NCBI GenBank assembly: GCA_035504095.1 | Contig: DATJSN010000033.1 | Span: 1 to 46,359 of the forward strand | Reading direction: 5' to 3' | DNA: 46,359 nucleotides | Origin: DATJSN01 sp035504095 | GTDB lineage: Bacteria; Planctomycetota; Phycisphaerae; WQYP01 | Translations under genes and position numbers: made by a program | Part shown: piece after piece, positions 23,022 through 31,672 of the stretch | How positions within the stretch are numbered: position 1 is the stretch's first letter | Layout: every line of letters starts with the position of its first letter | The notes under the pieces: model-generated | Databases searched by the model: none | What the model saw: only the letters and a program-made list of their open reading frames with translations | What the model was told of the DNA's origin: nothing

Positions 23022-24050
23022 TCAACTTGTTGGGGCTTGTTCCGCAGCAGCTTCCGGCTCTGGAGCGGGAACGGCCATACCCAGCGTAAGCCCTAAATCC
23101 TGAAGCTTGCGTTTGACTTCACGCAAACTGGTTTTACCGAAACTGCGGACTTTCAAAAGATCGCCTTCCGTCAGGCGAACCAGGTCGCCAATGGTGTGAA
23201 TTTTGGCCGATTCAAGGCAATTGCTGGCCCGCACGGAAAGTTCGAGCGTGGAGATAGCCTGTCCGAGCTTAGCGGCGAGTTCGTCGTTAAGCACAGCGGG
23301 AACCATCGGCTCGTCGGATTCCATTGGAGCGTCTATTTCCAGCCCCGGCTCAATCTGATGGAGAAAGGCATTAAGGTGTTTACGGAGAATTTTGGCCGCT
23401 TCCACCAGCGCTAATTCCGGAGAAATGGTACCATTGGTCCAGATTTCGAGTATCAGGCGATCATAATTTGTTTTCTGACCGACGCGTGTATCTTCGGTCT
23501 TGTAACGCACGCGCGTCACCGGCGAATAAACGGAGTCAATGGGAATCACACCGATAATCTGTTCTTCCGGAGTGTTTTCCAAAGCCGTGACAAAGCCGCG
23601 TCCCTTGCGGATTTCCAGTTCCATATCAAAGGTGTTATCGCCGGTGAGAGTAGCGATGACGAGATCTTCATTATGAACAACGAGCGCGGCGTCACCGGTC
23701 AGATCGCCAGCCTTGACTACGCCGGGCCCCTGCTTATGCACCGTGAGATTTTTGGGTCCGTCACCTTCCAGAGATACAACCAGGCTTTTAACATTGAGAA
23801 TGATGTCGGTGACATCTTCAACAACGCCGGGAAGCTGAGCGAATTCATGTTCCGCGCCGGCAATGCGCACGGAAACGGCAGCGGCGCCTTCAAGGGAACT
23901 CAGCAGCGTGCGCCGCAGGGAATTTCCAATGGTGGTTCCGAAACCGCGTTCAAACGGCTCAACGACGAATTTACCGTATGTTTCCGACGCGATTGTGTGA
24001 TCGACTTCAAACTTTGTGGGCAGTTCAAGCCCGCGCCAACGCATCCTCAT
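23022..24050 (-). CDS. rpoA: RNA polymerase alpha subunit
   Basis: 342 aa. The N-terminal dimerisation/assembly domain is clear (KFVVEPFERGFGTTIGNSLRR near residue 26), and a linker near 240 leads to the C-terminal domain. That domain has the helix-hairpin-helix region (ELSVRASNCLESAKIHTIGDLV, then SFGKTSLREVKRKL) that binds UP elements and activators. GGAG lies 7 nt before the ATG. The usual rpsD is not upstream; 169 nt separate it from rpsK. The Glu/Ala-rich C-terminal tail is slightly extended. Confidence 0.98.
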   Translation of the reverse strand: MRMRWRGLELPTKFEVDHTIASETYGKFVVEPFERGFGTTIGNSLRRTLLSSLEGAAAVSVRIAGAEHEFAQLPGVVEDVTDIILNVKSLVVSLEGDGPKNLTVHKQGPGVVKAGDLTGDAALVVHNEDLVIATLTGDNTFDMELEIRKGRGFVTALENTPEEQIIGVIPIDSVYSPVTRVRYKTEDTRVGQKTNYDRLILEIWTNGTISPELALVEAAKILRKHLNAFLHQIEPGLEIDAPMESDEPMVPAVLNDELAAKLGQAISTLELSVRASNCLESAKIHTIGDLVRLTEGDLLKVRSFGKTSLREVKRKLQDLGLTLGMAVPAPEPEAAAEQAPTS

Positions 24051-24087
24051 ATATAGTCTCCATCATGTTACCCGCAGCAGGATTATC

Positions 24088-24104
24088 GCCTCCAACATGG
24101 AGGC
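24088..24104 (-). promoter_or_regulatory. Hairpin in the rpsK-rpoA gap
   Basis: GCCTCCA and TGGAGGC form a 7-bp stem with a 3-nt loop in the 169-nt rpsK-rpoA spacer (24051-24219), the place where many bacteria have rpsD. No T tract follows, so it may be a processing or regulatory hairpin rather than a terminator. Confidence 0.4.
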
Positions 24105-24219
24105 ATCTGTCACCGCAGCGGAGCAAAATCAAAGTATTTCTTTTGGGCACATCCAGACAACTGTGCTGAACCGGAAAATTAAATTCTCCATTCCATACCC
24201 CTGCTCGTATAAAACACAT

Positions 24220-24600
24220 TCAAACTCGCCGGCGCTTGGGAGGCCGGCAGCCATTGTGCGGCAGAGGCGTGTTGTCTTCGATAGACGTAATCTTCAGGCC
24301 GCTGTTCTGCAAAGCCGTGATGGCGGATTCCCGCCCCTGCCCTGGTCCTTTGACATGGACTTCAATTTCCTGGACACCGTATTTCCTGGCCTTTGCGGCA
24401 CAGTTTTCCGCGGCGCGAGTCGCGGCGAAAGGTGTGCTTTTGCGCGCGCCCTTAAACCCGACTGTGCCGGCGGAATCCCAGGCAAGCGTTTCGCCATTGA
24501 CATCGGTAATGGTGACCTGGGTATTGTTAAAACTGGCCTTGATGTGGGCGACGCCGCGACCCACATTCTTGCGTACTTTCTTCTTTGTTGCCTTTGCCAT
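24220..24600 (-). CDS. rpsK: Ribosomal protein uS11
   Basis: 126 aa, with the S11 core GVAHIKASFNNTQVTITDVNGE and the conserved end NGCRPPKRRRV. It helps to form the mRNA platform of the 30S subunit. It follows rpsM by 66 nt as in the standard alpha operon. Length and sequence are ordinary. Confidence 0.98.
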   Translation of the reverse strand: MAKATKKKVRKNVGRGVAHIKASFNNTQVTITDVNGETLAWDSAGTVGFKGARKSTPFAATRAAENCAAKARKYGVQEIEVHVKGPGQGRESAITALQNSGLKITSIEDNTPLPHNGCRPPKRRRV

Positions 24601-24666
24601 TGTGACCTCTGAAAATCATTAAACCCCGCGCGGTAGTAATTCACAGCCACCGTTAAACGAGGATCA

Positions 24667-25053
24667 TTAACCGTGGAGTTCCTTCACGCCTTTCTTACCG
24701 GCAACGGTCTTGCGCGGACCTTTGCGTGTACGGGCATTGGAACGCGTGCGTTGGCCGCGCACCGGCAAATTGCGACGATGGCGCGAACCGCGATAACTTT
24801 GAATGTCTTTGAGCCGGGCAATATTCTGTTGCACCTGCCGCCGCAGGGCGCCTTCGACCACCAAACCTCGATCGATGATGTTGCCGATCCGGGCGATCTC
24901 ATCTTCCGTAAGTTCCTTTGCGCGCTTCTGCGGGTCAATGGAAGCTTCCTTGAGAATATCCATCGCGTTGACCGGACCAATCCCGTAAATGTAACGAAGA
25001 CTGATCCTCACAGGTTTATCCTGGGGTATATCCACACCGGCGATACGCGGCAT
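24667..25053 (-). CDS. rpsM: Ribosomal protein uS13
   Basis: 128 aa, starting MPRIAGVDIPQDKPVRISLRYIYGIG, with the basic tail RGQRTRSNARTRKGPRKTVAGKK that contacts P-site tRNA and the head. It is preceded by rpmJ in the usual alpha-operon order. Nothing unusual. Confidence 0.98.
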   Translation of the reverse strand: MPRIAGVDIPQDKPVRISLRYIYGIGPVNAMDILKEASIDPQKRAKELTEDEIARIGNIIDRGLVVEGALRRQVQQNIARLKDIQSYRGSRHRRNLPVRGQRTRSNARTRKGPRKTVAGKKGVKELHG

Positions 25054-25111
25054 AAATCCAAACTCCTTCGAAAGCTATAAACGCTCCGGCATGCCGGTAG
25101 CGGAACCATAC

Positions 25112-25228
25112 TTATCCCTGGCGCTGCTTATGCCGTGGATCGGCTTTGCAAATTACTCGCAATACACCATTTCGGCGCACGACTACGCAATGTTCGCAAA
25201 TTCGTTTAACACTTGATCGAACTTTCAT
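25112..25228 (-). CDS. rpmJ: Ribosomal protein bL36
   Basis: A 38-aa protein, MKVRSSVKRICEHCVVVRRN followed by VICKADPRHKQRQG. The C-x2-C...C...H zinc-ribbon ligands (Cys11, Cys14, Cys27, His33) are all present, so it is the zinc-containing form. It lies between infA and rpsM in the canonical position. Confidence 0.95.
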   Translation of the reverse strand: MKVRSSVKRICEHCVVVRRNGVLRVICKADPRHKQRQG

Positions 25229-25295
25229 AGCCCTGACTCCAACTCAATATCCTAACGCGGATACCCGCCATTTTTGGCCGAGGTACAAACCTATT

Positions 25296-25324
25296 ATTAT
25301 ATGATTCTTTTGTGGATTTGCCAG
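25296..25324 (-). promoter_or_regulatory. Internal promoter before rpmJ
   Basis: On the minus strand CTGGCA (25319-25324), a 17-nt spacer and a perfect TATAAT (25296-25301). It lies in the 129-nt infA-rpmJ gap and would give separate expression of rpmJ-rpsM-rpsK-rpoA-rplQ. Confidence 0.6.
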
Positions 25325-25357
25325 TTCACTTACCCCGGTCTTTTTTTCCAGGGCAGG

Positions 25358-25573
25358 CTAATTCCGGGTAATGATCCGTCCGCGATTCAGATCATAGGGA
25401 GACATTTCCACCGTAACTTTATCGCCGGGAAGAATGCGGATATAGTTCACACGCATTTTTCCCGATATATGAGCCAAAAGTATATGACCATTCTCCAACT
25501 TGACCCGAAACATTGCGTTAGGCAGAGCTTCGGTCACCAGAGCTTCAAGGCGAATGGCATCTTCTTTCGGCAT
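25358..25573 (-). CDS. infA: Translation initiation factor IF-1
   Basis: 71 aa with the single OB-fold of IF-1 (EALPNAMFRVKLENGHILLAHISGKMR, then RILPGDKVTVEMSPYDL). It occupies the ribosomal A site during initiation. It begins MPKEDAIRLEALV, a variation of the usual MAKEDxIE start. It lies between map and rpmJ, as in Bacillus-type operons. Confidence 0.97.
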   Translation of the reverse strand: MPKEDAIRLEALVTEALPNAMFRVKLENGHILLAHISGKMRVNYIRILPGDKVTVEMSPYDLNRGRIITRN

Positions 25574-25679
25574 TAATCCTCAATGGGGCGATAACGTCCC
25601 GCCAAGCGGTTATTTTAATAATCCAAGGAACCCGTCTCAGGGCTTTTAATTCCGTTTGGAGACCATGTATTATTTCGCA

Positions 25680-26462
25680 TTAACGGCCATCTGTCAAGAT
25701 TTCACAACCTGTCGCAGTTACCGCAATCGTGTGTTCAATGTGAGCTGCCGACGTATTGTCTCTGGTAACCACGGTCCAGCCGTCATCCAATACGGCCACA
25801 TCAGATTGGCCGGCGATCACCATAGGCTCAATCGCAAGGGTCAGGCCAGGCTTAAGATAGAAGTCACCGAAACGTTCGAAATCTCGAGAAACAAAATTGG
25901 GAACCTTAGGTTCTTCATGCATACGTTTACCGATACCATGCCCGACAAACTCACGAACGCATGAAAAACCATTCTTTTCAACGTATTCCTGCATTTTCGC
26001 AGCAACAACACTCCATTTTACAAACGGTCGGATCAGCGAAATCGCCAGATCAAGGGTTTCCTGAGTAACGCGGATCAGCTTTTCAATTTGTGGGTCAACA
26101 CGCCCCACCGGAACGGTAATAGCTGAATCGCCGCACCAACCATCGAGCTTGACGCCGCAATCCAAGCTGACTAGATCACCATCTTTGAGTGCCCGGGGCC
26201 CGGGGATGCCATGAACAACCTCTTCGTTGACACTAATGCAGAGGTTGCCCGGAAAACCCTTGCCGGCTTCATATGTTGGATAATTTTTAAAAAGCCCCTG
26301 GGCGCCGAGACTTGTATACGTTTCGTACGCCAGCCGGTCTATTTCTTCGGTGGTTACGCCCGGACGGATAGCTTCGCGACAGCGCTGCAGCGTCTGAAAA
26401 ACGACTCGGCCGGCGTTGCGCATCATCCGCAATTCTTCAGGCGATTTCAAAATCAGTTTCAT
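25680..26462 (-). CDS. map: Methionine aminopeptidase, type I
   Basis: A 260-aa cytosolic metallopeptidase that removes initiator Met. The five metal ligands are visible in order: Asp in SLDCGVKLDGW, Asp in CGDSAITV, His in GHGIGKRMHEEP, Glu in LAIEPMV, and Glu in AAHIEHTIAVT. There is no N-terminal zinc-finger extension, so it is the short type Ia form. It lies between adk and infA. Confidence 0.97.
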   Translation of the reverse strand: MKLILKSPEELRMMRNAGRVVFQTLQRCREAIRPGVTTEEIDRLAYETYTSLGAQGLFKNYPTYEAGKGFPGNLCISVNEEVVHGIPGPRALKDGDLVSLDCGVKLDGWCGDSAITVPVGRVDPQIEKLIRVTQETLDLAISLIRPFVKWSVVAAKMQEYVEKNGFSCVREFVGHGIGKRMHEEPKVPNFVSRDFERFGDFYLKPGLTLAIEPMVIAGQSDVAVLDDGWTVVTRDNTSAAHIEHTIAVTATGCEILTDGR

Positions 26463-26499
26463 GATTCATGACCCGACGACGATCAGCCAGAGGTAATGC

Positions 26500-27162
26500 T
26501 TAATGCGGCCAATCCAATTCAAAATGTCTTCGCACTTTTTCCAGCACTTGTTTGGCAACATCATCGGGCAACCCCGACGCGTTGATGGTTTTAAAATTCC
26601 CCTGCTGGGCATAATAGGCGATCAAAGGCGCCATACTTTCCTGATACGTTTGGATTCGTTTGCGAACAACTTCCGGCGCGTCGTCCGGGCGGATAACCAG
26701 TTCACAACCATCGTTGTCGCATTTTCCCGGAATTTTTGGCGGCATGGTGTCGAGATGATAAACGCTTAAGCAAACCGGACAAACGCGGCGTCCTTCGAAA
26801 CGGCGTGCGAGAATTTCAGAATCAACTACAAAATTTAACACCAGTTCCAGAGGTTTGTATATGCCATCCAGCATGCTTTTAAGCGCTTCGGCCTGAGGAA
26901 GCGTGCGCGGAAAACCATCCAGCACAAACCCCTGTTTGAGGGGCAGAATTTTTTTCTCCATGATGCTGATCATGAGATTATCGGGAACCAGCAGGCCGTT
27001 ATCGATAAAATCACGGACTTTGAGCCCGATGGATGTACCGGCCATTTTTTCCGCCCGCAGAATATCGCCGCTGGAAAGATGGATAAGATTGAACATATTG
27101 CAGAGACGGGCGGCCTGAGTCCCTTTGCCGGCACCGGGCGGTCCGAGAAGGGCCAACCTCAT
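26500..27162 (-). CDS. adk: Adenylate kinase
   Basis: A 220-aa enzyme for ATP + AMP = 2 ADP. The P-loop GPPGAGKGT lies at 7-15, the AMP-binding DGFPRTLPQAEAL follows, and the long LID domain carries Cys residues (CPVC ... CDNDGC) of the kind that bind structural zinc. The ATG overlaps the secY stop by 4 nt (ATGA), so translation is coupled to secY. Confidence 0.97.
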   Translation of the reverse strand: MRLALLGPPGAGKGTQAARLCNMFNLIHLSSGDILRAEKMAGTSIGLKVRDFIDNGLLVPDNLMISIMEKKILPLKQGFVLDGFPRTLPQAEALKSMLDGIYKPLELVLNFVVDSEILARRFEGRRVCPVCLSVYHLDTMPPKIPGKCDNDGCELVIRPDDAPEVVRKRIQTYQESMAPLIAYYAQQGNFKTINASGLPDDVAKQVLEKVRRHFELDWPH

Positions 27163-28628
27163 GCCGTAAATCCTTTAATGCTGGGATTCGGATAGCGCGA
27201 ATTCGACGCTTCAAGGCGGGGTGGTGAATTGGGCGGCCGAGGCGGGCGGGTTGTTGAACTGCCGGCATCGGTTAAACCCTCATAGTTTCGCATGACCAGG
27301 TTGGCTTCGACGCGGTTGATAAAATCAACCAACACGCTCACCACGATAAGCAGACCCGTTCCGCCGAGAAACTGCGTGGTGGTATAGTTCACACCCATGT
27401 AGTGCGATACCACAGTCGGCACCAATGCAATGATGGACAAAAATGCGGCGCCGCAATAAGTGACGCGCATCATGACGTTTTCCAGGTATTCCGCGGTCCG
27501 TTTACCAGGGCGCAATCCACGGATGAAACTGCCGTAATCACGAAGCTGATCGGCCATTTCCTTGGGCTGGAACTGAACAGTATTCCAGAAATAGGAGAAG
27601 AAATAAATCATGGCGATGTAGGCAAGCACATAAAGGTACTGTCCCTGTTGAAACGATTCATAGAAAACAGCAAATACGTTGCTTTGGCTGAAATGAGGAG
27701 CCAGCGCTGAAAAAAGCAGCTGGGGAAATAACATCAGCGAACTGGCAAAAATGATGGGCATGACGCCGCCATGATTGACGCGCAGCGGCAGGTATTGTGA
27801 CTGGCCCCCATAAACATGGCGGCCCCGAATATGTTTGGCCTGTTGAATGGTGATGCGCCGTTGCGACATTTCCAGAAGAATAGCTCCGGACACCACACCG
27901 ATAAAAGCTGCCACCAGAAAAAGAATCGTTCCAATGCCATAATGGGTGGTGGCGGAAGCGGTAACGCGAAACGAGGTATTAGACCAGACGTCCTGAATAG
28001 CGGCCGGAATTCGGGAAACTATGCCCGCCATAATAATCAGAGATATTCCATTACCAATGCCAAACTGATCGATCTGTTCGCCCAGCCACATCAGGAATAT
28101 GCCGCCGGCGATCATGGCGAACATACCGATGACCCAGAACATCATGAAATGGTTGTAATAAACATCAGGATAAAGAAAACCATGTGGATGGTCCTGATCG
28201 CGTGAGGAGAGCCTGTAAAGCCAGAAGACAGCCTGAACGGCGCACAAAGCAACTGTGGCGTAGCGAGTCCATTCATTGATTTTTCGCATTCCGGGTTCAC
28301 CCTCTTTTTTGAGTTTTTCGAGTGAGGGGATAACTGTACCCAGCAACTGAAAAATAATCGCCGAACTGATGTAAGGCATAATGCCCAAGCCGAAAACTGT
28401 GGCATATTGCAAGGTCCCGCCTGAAAACAGACTCAGGTAGTTATTGATTTGTCCGAGGGCCGTGTTGCCGGTGCTCTGTAGTTTGATGTAATTGTTCAGG
28501 GCGCCGGAGTCCACGCCGGGCAGAGGAATATAAAATCCGATCCGATATACGCACAATAGGCCGATAGTGAAAAAGAGCTTATTACGCAACTCGGGAATGC
28601 GGAAGATGTTCATTAAAGTGCGGAACAC
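27159..28628 (-). CDS. secY: Preprotein translocase subunit SecY
   Basis: A 489-aa channel subunit with ten predicted membrane segments, and the SecY signatures RIGFYIPLPGVD near the N-terminus and GIMPYISSAIIFQLL. It is longer than the E. coli protein (443 aa), with an expanded loop near residues 125-145 (SSRDQDHPHGFLYPD) and a Pro/Ser/Thr/Arg-rich C-terminal tail. It is the last spc-operon membrane gene before adk and is translationally coupled to it. Confidence 0.97.
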   Translation of the reverse strand: MFRTLMNIFRIPELRNKLFFTIGLLCVYRIGFYIPLPGVDSGALNNYIKLQSTGNTALGQINNYLSLFSGGTLQYATVFGLGIMPYISSAIIFQLLGTVIPSLEKLKKEGEPGMRKINEWTRYATVALCAVQAVFWLYRLSSRDQDHPHGFLYPDVYYNHFMMFWVIGMFAMIAGGIFLMWLGEQIDQFGIGNGISLIIMAGIVSRIPAAIQDVWSNTSFRVTASATTHYGIGTILFLVAAFIGVVSGAILLEMSQRRITIQQAKHIRGRHVYGGQSQYLPLRVNHGGVMPIIFASSLMLFPQLLFSALAPHFSQSNVFAVFYESFQQGQYLYVLAYIAMIYFFSYFWNTVQFQPKEMADQLRDYGSFIRGLRPGKRTAEYLENVMMRVTYCGAAFLSIIALVPTVVSHYMGVNYTTTQFLGGTGLLIVVSVLVDFINRVEANLVMRNYEGLTDAGSSTTRPPRPPNSPPRLEASNSRYPNPSIKGFTA

Positions 28629-28752
28629 GTGATTCTGCTTACCTCAAAGTACGCCAAAGAATACTATTTTATCCGCCGATCCCCTCGGATAACAGCATCA
28701 CGGGCAAAAACTCGCGAGTGCGAATTTCGGCCGGTTTTTCTGATTACATGGA

Positions 28753-29280
28753 TCACTTGGACTGCGTTGCAACTGTGTTGCGGGAACGGAAACGCCCGCT
28801 TTTAGGATCCACTTTATCCTTATTGCGGTCGAGATCCAGCGTTTTGATATTGCCACCCGCCTTGGAAATTTTATCTGCGGCTTGTTTGCTGAATTTGGCT
28901 GCAACCACAGTCAGCTTGCGGGTAATTTCACCGTCGCCAAGAACTTTCACAGGAAGTTTTTCATCGCGGATCAAGCGCTGCGTGACGAGCGCGGCGGCAT
29001 CAACGGTCTGGCCGTCAAGAAAATACCGGTTCAGATCGCCGACATTGACTACGTTAAAGCGCTGGGTGAAATAATTGTTATTAAAACCCCGCTTAGGCAA
29101 CCGGCGAAACAAAGGCATGTTGCCGCCTTCACTGCCGAAAGCCGGGCCGCCGCCGGCGCGGGCACCGCTGCCTTTGGTGCCGCGGGTGGAAGATTTTCCG
29201 TGACCGCTGCTTTCCCCCCTGCCAACGCGCTTACGTTTCTTATGTGCGCCCGCACGGGCGGTAACTTCATGAATCATCAT
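28753..29280 (-). CDS. rplO: Ribosomal protein uL15
   Basis: 175 aa, beginning MMIHEVTARAGAHKKRKRVGRG and continuing with the glycine-rich SGHGKSSTRGTKGSGARAGG region that threads into 23S rRNA. It has about 30 residues more than E. coli L15, mostly a basic C-terminal tail. It follows rpsE directly; the usual rpmD gene between them is missing. Confidence 0.97.
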   Translation of the reverse strand: MMIHEVTARAGAHKKRKRVGRGESSGHGKSSTRGTKGSGARAGGGPAFGSEGGNMPLFRRLPKRGFNNNYFTQRFNVVNVGDLNRYFLDGQTVDAAALVTQRLIRDEKLPVKVLGDGEITRKLTVVAAKFSKQAADKISKAGGNIKTLDLDRNKDKVDPKSGRFRSRNTVATQSK

Positions 29281-29308
29281 TGTTGCTTCTCCTGTTGACC
29301 AGCGCCGT

Positions 29309-29800
29309 TTATCCGACGGCTACACCACGGGTGGATTCAATCTGTTCCCGCGTACGAAGCGACTCCAGCGCGGCCATAGTGGCTTTGCACAAATTTTTCT
29401 TGTTCGTCGAGCCATAAGCCTTGGTGAGTACATCCCGAATGCCGACTAATTCCAGCAGCGGCCGCACAAATCGACCCGCTTTAACGCCGGTTCCCGGACG
29501 TGCAGGCACCAGCTTGATACGGCTGGCGCCAAAACGACCGACGACTTCGTGGGGAATGGTCCCCTCCGTCAGCGCGATGTGCAGCATGCGCTTGCGTGCG
29601 TCCTTGGTAGCTTTGTCGACGGCGGCCGGGACTTCCTTGGCCTTGGCGTATCCTAAACCGATGCTGCCGTTACGGTCGCCAGCGGCAACCAGCGCTTCGA
29701 ATGAAAAGTTCTTGCCGCCCTTGACCACCTTGGCGCTACGGAAAACGCCTACGGTGCTGGACTCCATGCCACGATCTTCTTCATATTGACGTTCAGCCAT
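29309..29800 (-). CDS. rpsE: Ribosomal protein uS5
   Basis: 163 aa from ATG 29800. The conserved S5 double-stranded-RNA-binding region is KVVKGGKNFSFEALVAAGDRNGSIGLGYAKAKEVPAAV in part, followed by KLVPARPGTGVKAG. A GTG at 29818 could add six residues, but the ATG is the usual family start. It contributes to decoding accuracy and mRNA helicase activity at the entry channel. Confidence 0.96.
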   Translation of the reverse strand: MAERQYEEDRGMESSTVGVFRSAKVVKGGKNFSFEALVAAGDRNGSIGLGYAKAKEVPAAVDKATKDARKRMLHIALTEGTIPHEVVGRFGASRIKLVPARPGTGVKAGRFVRPLLELVGIRDVLTKAYGSTNKKNLCKATMAALESLRTREQIESTRGVAVG

Positions 29801-29873
29801 ATTTTTTCCCAATATCACATCTTACAGACTTCGGTTTCGCGGTCATTGGAACTCAATCCACGACACCGAAAAA

Positions 29874-30242
29874 TCAAAAACTCAAACCACCTTCTCGTGC
29901 GGCATCAGCCAAAGCCTTGACGCGTCCGTGATATCGATAACCCGCCCGATCGAAGGCCACCTGTTTTATTCCCTTTTCAACCGCACGCTGTGCGATCTGC
30001 TTGCCAATCAGCATTGCCGCCTTGATGTTGCCGCCGCTGGTTGTGCCGCGAACACCCTTTTCAAGGGTACCTGCGGCCGCGAGCGTTCGACCCGTGGAAT
30101 CATCGATAATCTGGGCGTAAATATTTTTGAGGCTGCGGAAAACCGCCAGCCTTGGGCGTTCGGACGTTCCGCGCACCGCGCCTTTAACACGTGCCTTACG
30201 CCGCGCCCGTCGCTCAAGTTTTATGCTGTTCGCTGAACTCAT
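29874..30242 (-). CDS. rplR: Ribosomal protein uL18
   Basis: 122 aa from ATG 30242 (a TTG two codons upstream is less likely). It has the basic N-terminus ERRARRKARVKGAVRGT and the core RPRLAVFRSLKNIYAQIIDD, ending DAAREGGLSF, all typical of 5S-rRNA-binding L18. It lies in normal order between rplF and rpsE. Confidence 0.97.
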   Translation of the reverse strand: MSSANSIKLERRARRKARVKGAVRGTSERPRLAVFRSLKNIYAQIIDDSTGRTLAAAGTLEKGVRGTTSGGNIKAAMLIGKQIAQRAVEKGIKQVAFDRAGYRYHGRVKALADAAREGGLSF

Positions 30243-30274
30243 GTTCAATTCCCAAATACAAAAATTTCCAAATG

Positions 30275-30841
30275 TTACTTAGCACCGGCGCCCGCAAACT
30301 GTTTACCAGCCTTACGGCGTATCACTTCGCCTGCATACCGAATACCTTTACCCTGATAGGGTTCGGGCTTGCGCGTGCGACGGATATCTGCAGCCAACTG
30401 CCCGACGACCTGTTTATCCGGGCCGGTTATGTTGATGCGTGTCCCCTGGCCGTCGATTTTCACCGCGACGCCATTGGGCACGGCGAGTTTGATCTGATTG
30501 GCAAAACCGACGGAAAGCACGATCTGTTTTCCCTGAAGTTCGGCTTTATAACCGACGCCCTGAATTTCCAGGTCTTTCACAAAACCTTCGGTAACGCCTT
30601 TGACCATGTTGGCCACAAGCATGCGTGTAAGGCCGTGAACGGAGCGGCTGATTTTTTCATCATCAATTCGTTCCACAATCACCTGCCCCGCACCGCTTTC
30701 AATCTTGGTCGTCACTTTTACGTTGGGGTGATGTTCGAAAGACAATTTACCTTTTGGTCCTTCAACATTAATCATGCGCCCCTGCACCGCGATCTTAACG
30801 TTCGCGGGAAATGCTACAGGTTTTTTTCCAATTCGGCTCAT
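30275..30841 (-). CDS. rplF: Ribosomal protein uL6
   Basis: 188 aa, MSRIGKKPVAFPANVKIAV at the start and the L6 signature EPYQGKGIRYAGEVIRRK near the end. It binds near the factor-binding centre of the 50S subunit. Ordinary length and order. Confidence 0.98.
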   Translation of the reverse strand: MSRIGKKPVAFPANVKIAVQGRMINVEGPKGKLSFEHHPNVKVTTKIESGAGQVIVERIDDEKISRSVHGLTRMLVANMVKGVTEGFVKDLEIQGVGYKAELQGKQIVLSVGFANQIKLAVPNGVAVKIDGQGTRINITGPDKQVVGQLAADIRRTRKPEPYQGKGIRYAGEVIRRKAGKQFAGAGAK

Positions 30842-30913
30842 ATTCGACCTCGCTTAGCTTATCTTCCCACGACTAATAACCGCCCGGGTGGAAAATCAGC
30901 TCTGCTTGACTCA

Positions 30914-31309
30914 TTAATAAACTGTCGCCAGCAACTCTCCACCAATATTCTGCTCGCGCGCCTGGCGATCGCTAAGTACGCCGCGGCTGGTGGACAAAAC
31001 CGCGATACCCATCCCATTAATGACGCGCGGAAATTCGTTTACGCCGCGATAAACCCGACATCCGGGTTTACTGACGCGTTGTACATCACGAATAAGCGCT
31101 TCACCAGCCGTGGTATACTTGATGGTCATACGAATCAATCCCTGCTTGGTGCCGTCGTCCAGGATGCTGTAATCGTTGATATAACCTTCCTGCTTAAGCA
31201 CGCGTGCAATGCCTTCACAGATGCGCGAATTCTTCGCGTCCACCGTTTTGTGATGGGCGTGAGCTGCGTTGCGTAATCTTGTGAGCATGTCCGCTATCGT
31301 ATCGGTCAT
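30914..31309 (-). CDS. rpsH: Ribosomal protein uS8
   Basis: 131 aa, MTDTIADMLTRLRNAAHAHH at the start and the S8 end SRGVLSDRQAREQNIGGELL. S8 binds 16S rRNA helix 21 and in other bacteria acts as translational repressor of the spc operon. Ordinary. Confidence 0.98.
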   Translation of the reverse strand: MTDTIADMLTRLRNAAHAHHKTVDAKNSRICEGIARVLKQEGYINDYSILDDGTKQGLIRMTIKYTTAGEALIRDVQRVSKPGCRVYRGVNEFPRVINGMGIAVLSTSRGVLSDRQAREQNIGGELLATVY

Positions 31310-31364
31310 GGGTTCCTCTTGCAGTTCAAAATCGTTTTCAGCAATTCCTTATATATCCAATGCG

Positions 31365-31634
31365 TTACCAGGAACTCTTCCTGAGCCCCGGAATTTTTCC
31401 TTCAGCCGCCAATTGGCGAAGCATCAAACGCGAAATACGGAATTTCCGGTAATAACCGCGGCGTCGCCCGGTCAGTTCGCACAAACGCGCCAAACGGGTA
31501 AGGCTCGAATCGCGAGGCAACTTAGCCAGAGCCGTGTAATTCTTTTCCTTCTTAAGCTGTTTGCGCTCTTGGGCGTATTTAGTGACCAGCGCCATTCGCT
31601 TCTTGTACCGATTTTTCCATGCCTTGGTCGACAT
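31365..31634 (-). CDS. rpsN: Ribosomal protein uS14, zinc-free form
   Basis: 89 aa with the S14 C-terminal core CELTGRRRGYYRKFRISRL. It has only one Cys, so it lacks the CxxC pairs of the zinc-binding short form and is the zinc-independent type. Given the zinc island in this window the form is worth noting. Confidence 0.96.
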   Translation of the reverse strand: MSTKAWKNRYKKRMALVTKYAQERKQLKKEKNYTALAKLPRDSSLTRLARLCELTGRRRGYYRKFRISRLMLRQLAAEGKIPGLRKSSW

Positions 31635-31672
31635 AATCCTGCCTATCTAAAAACCTTATCTAACTAATCAAC

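Noticed and set aside
30191..31276. A 361-codon plus-strand open frame
   Set aside because: It lies antisense across rplF and rpsH, which are certain genes on the minus strand; the product has no recognisable family and the openness reflects codon use of the genes below it.
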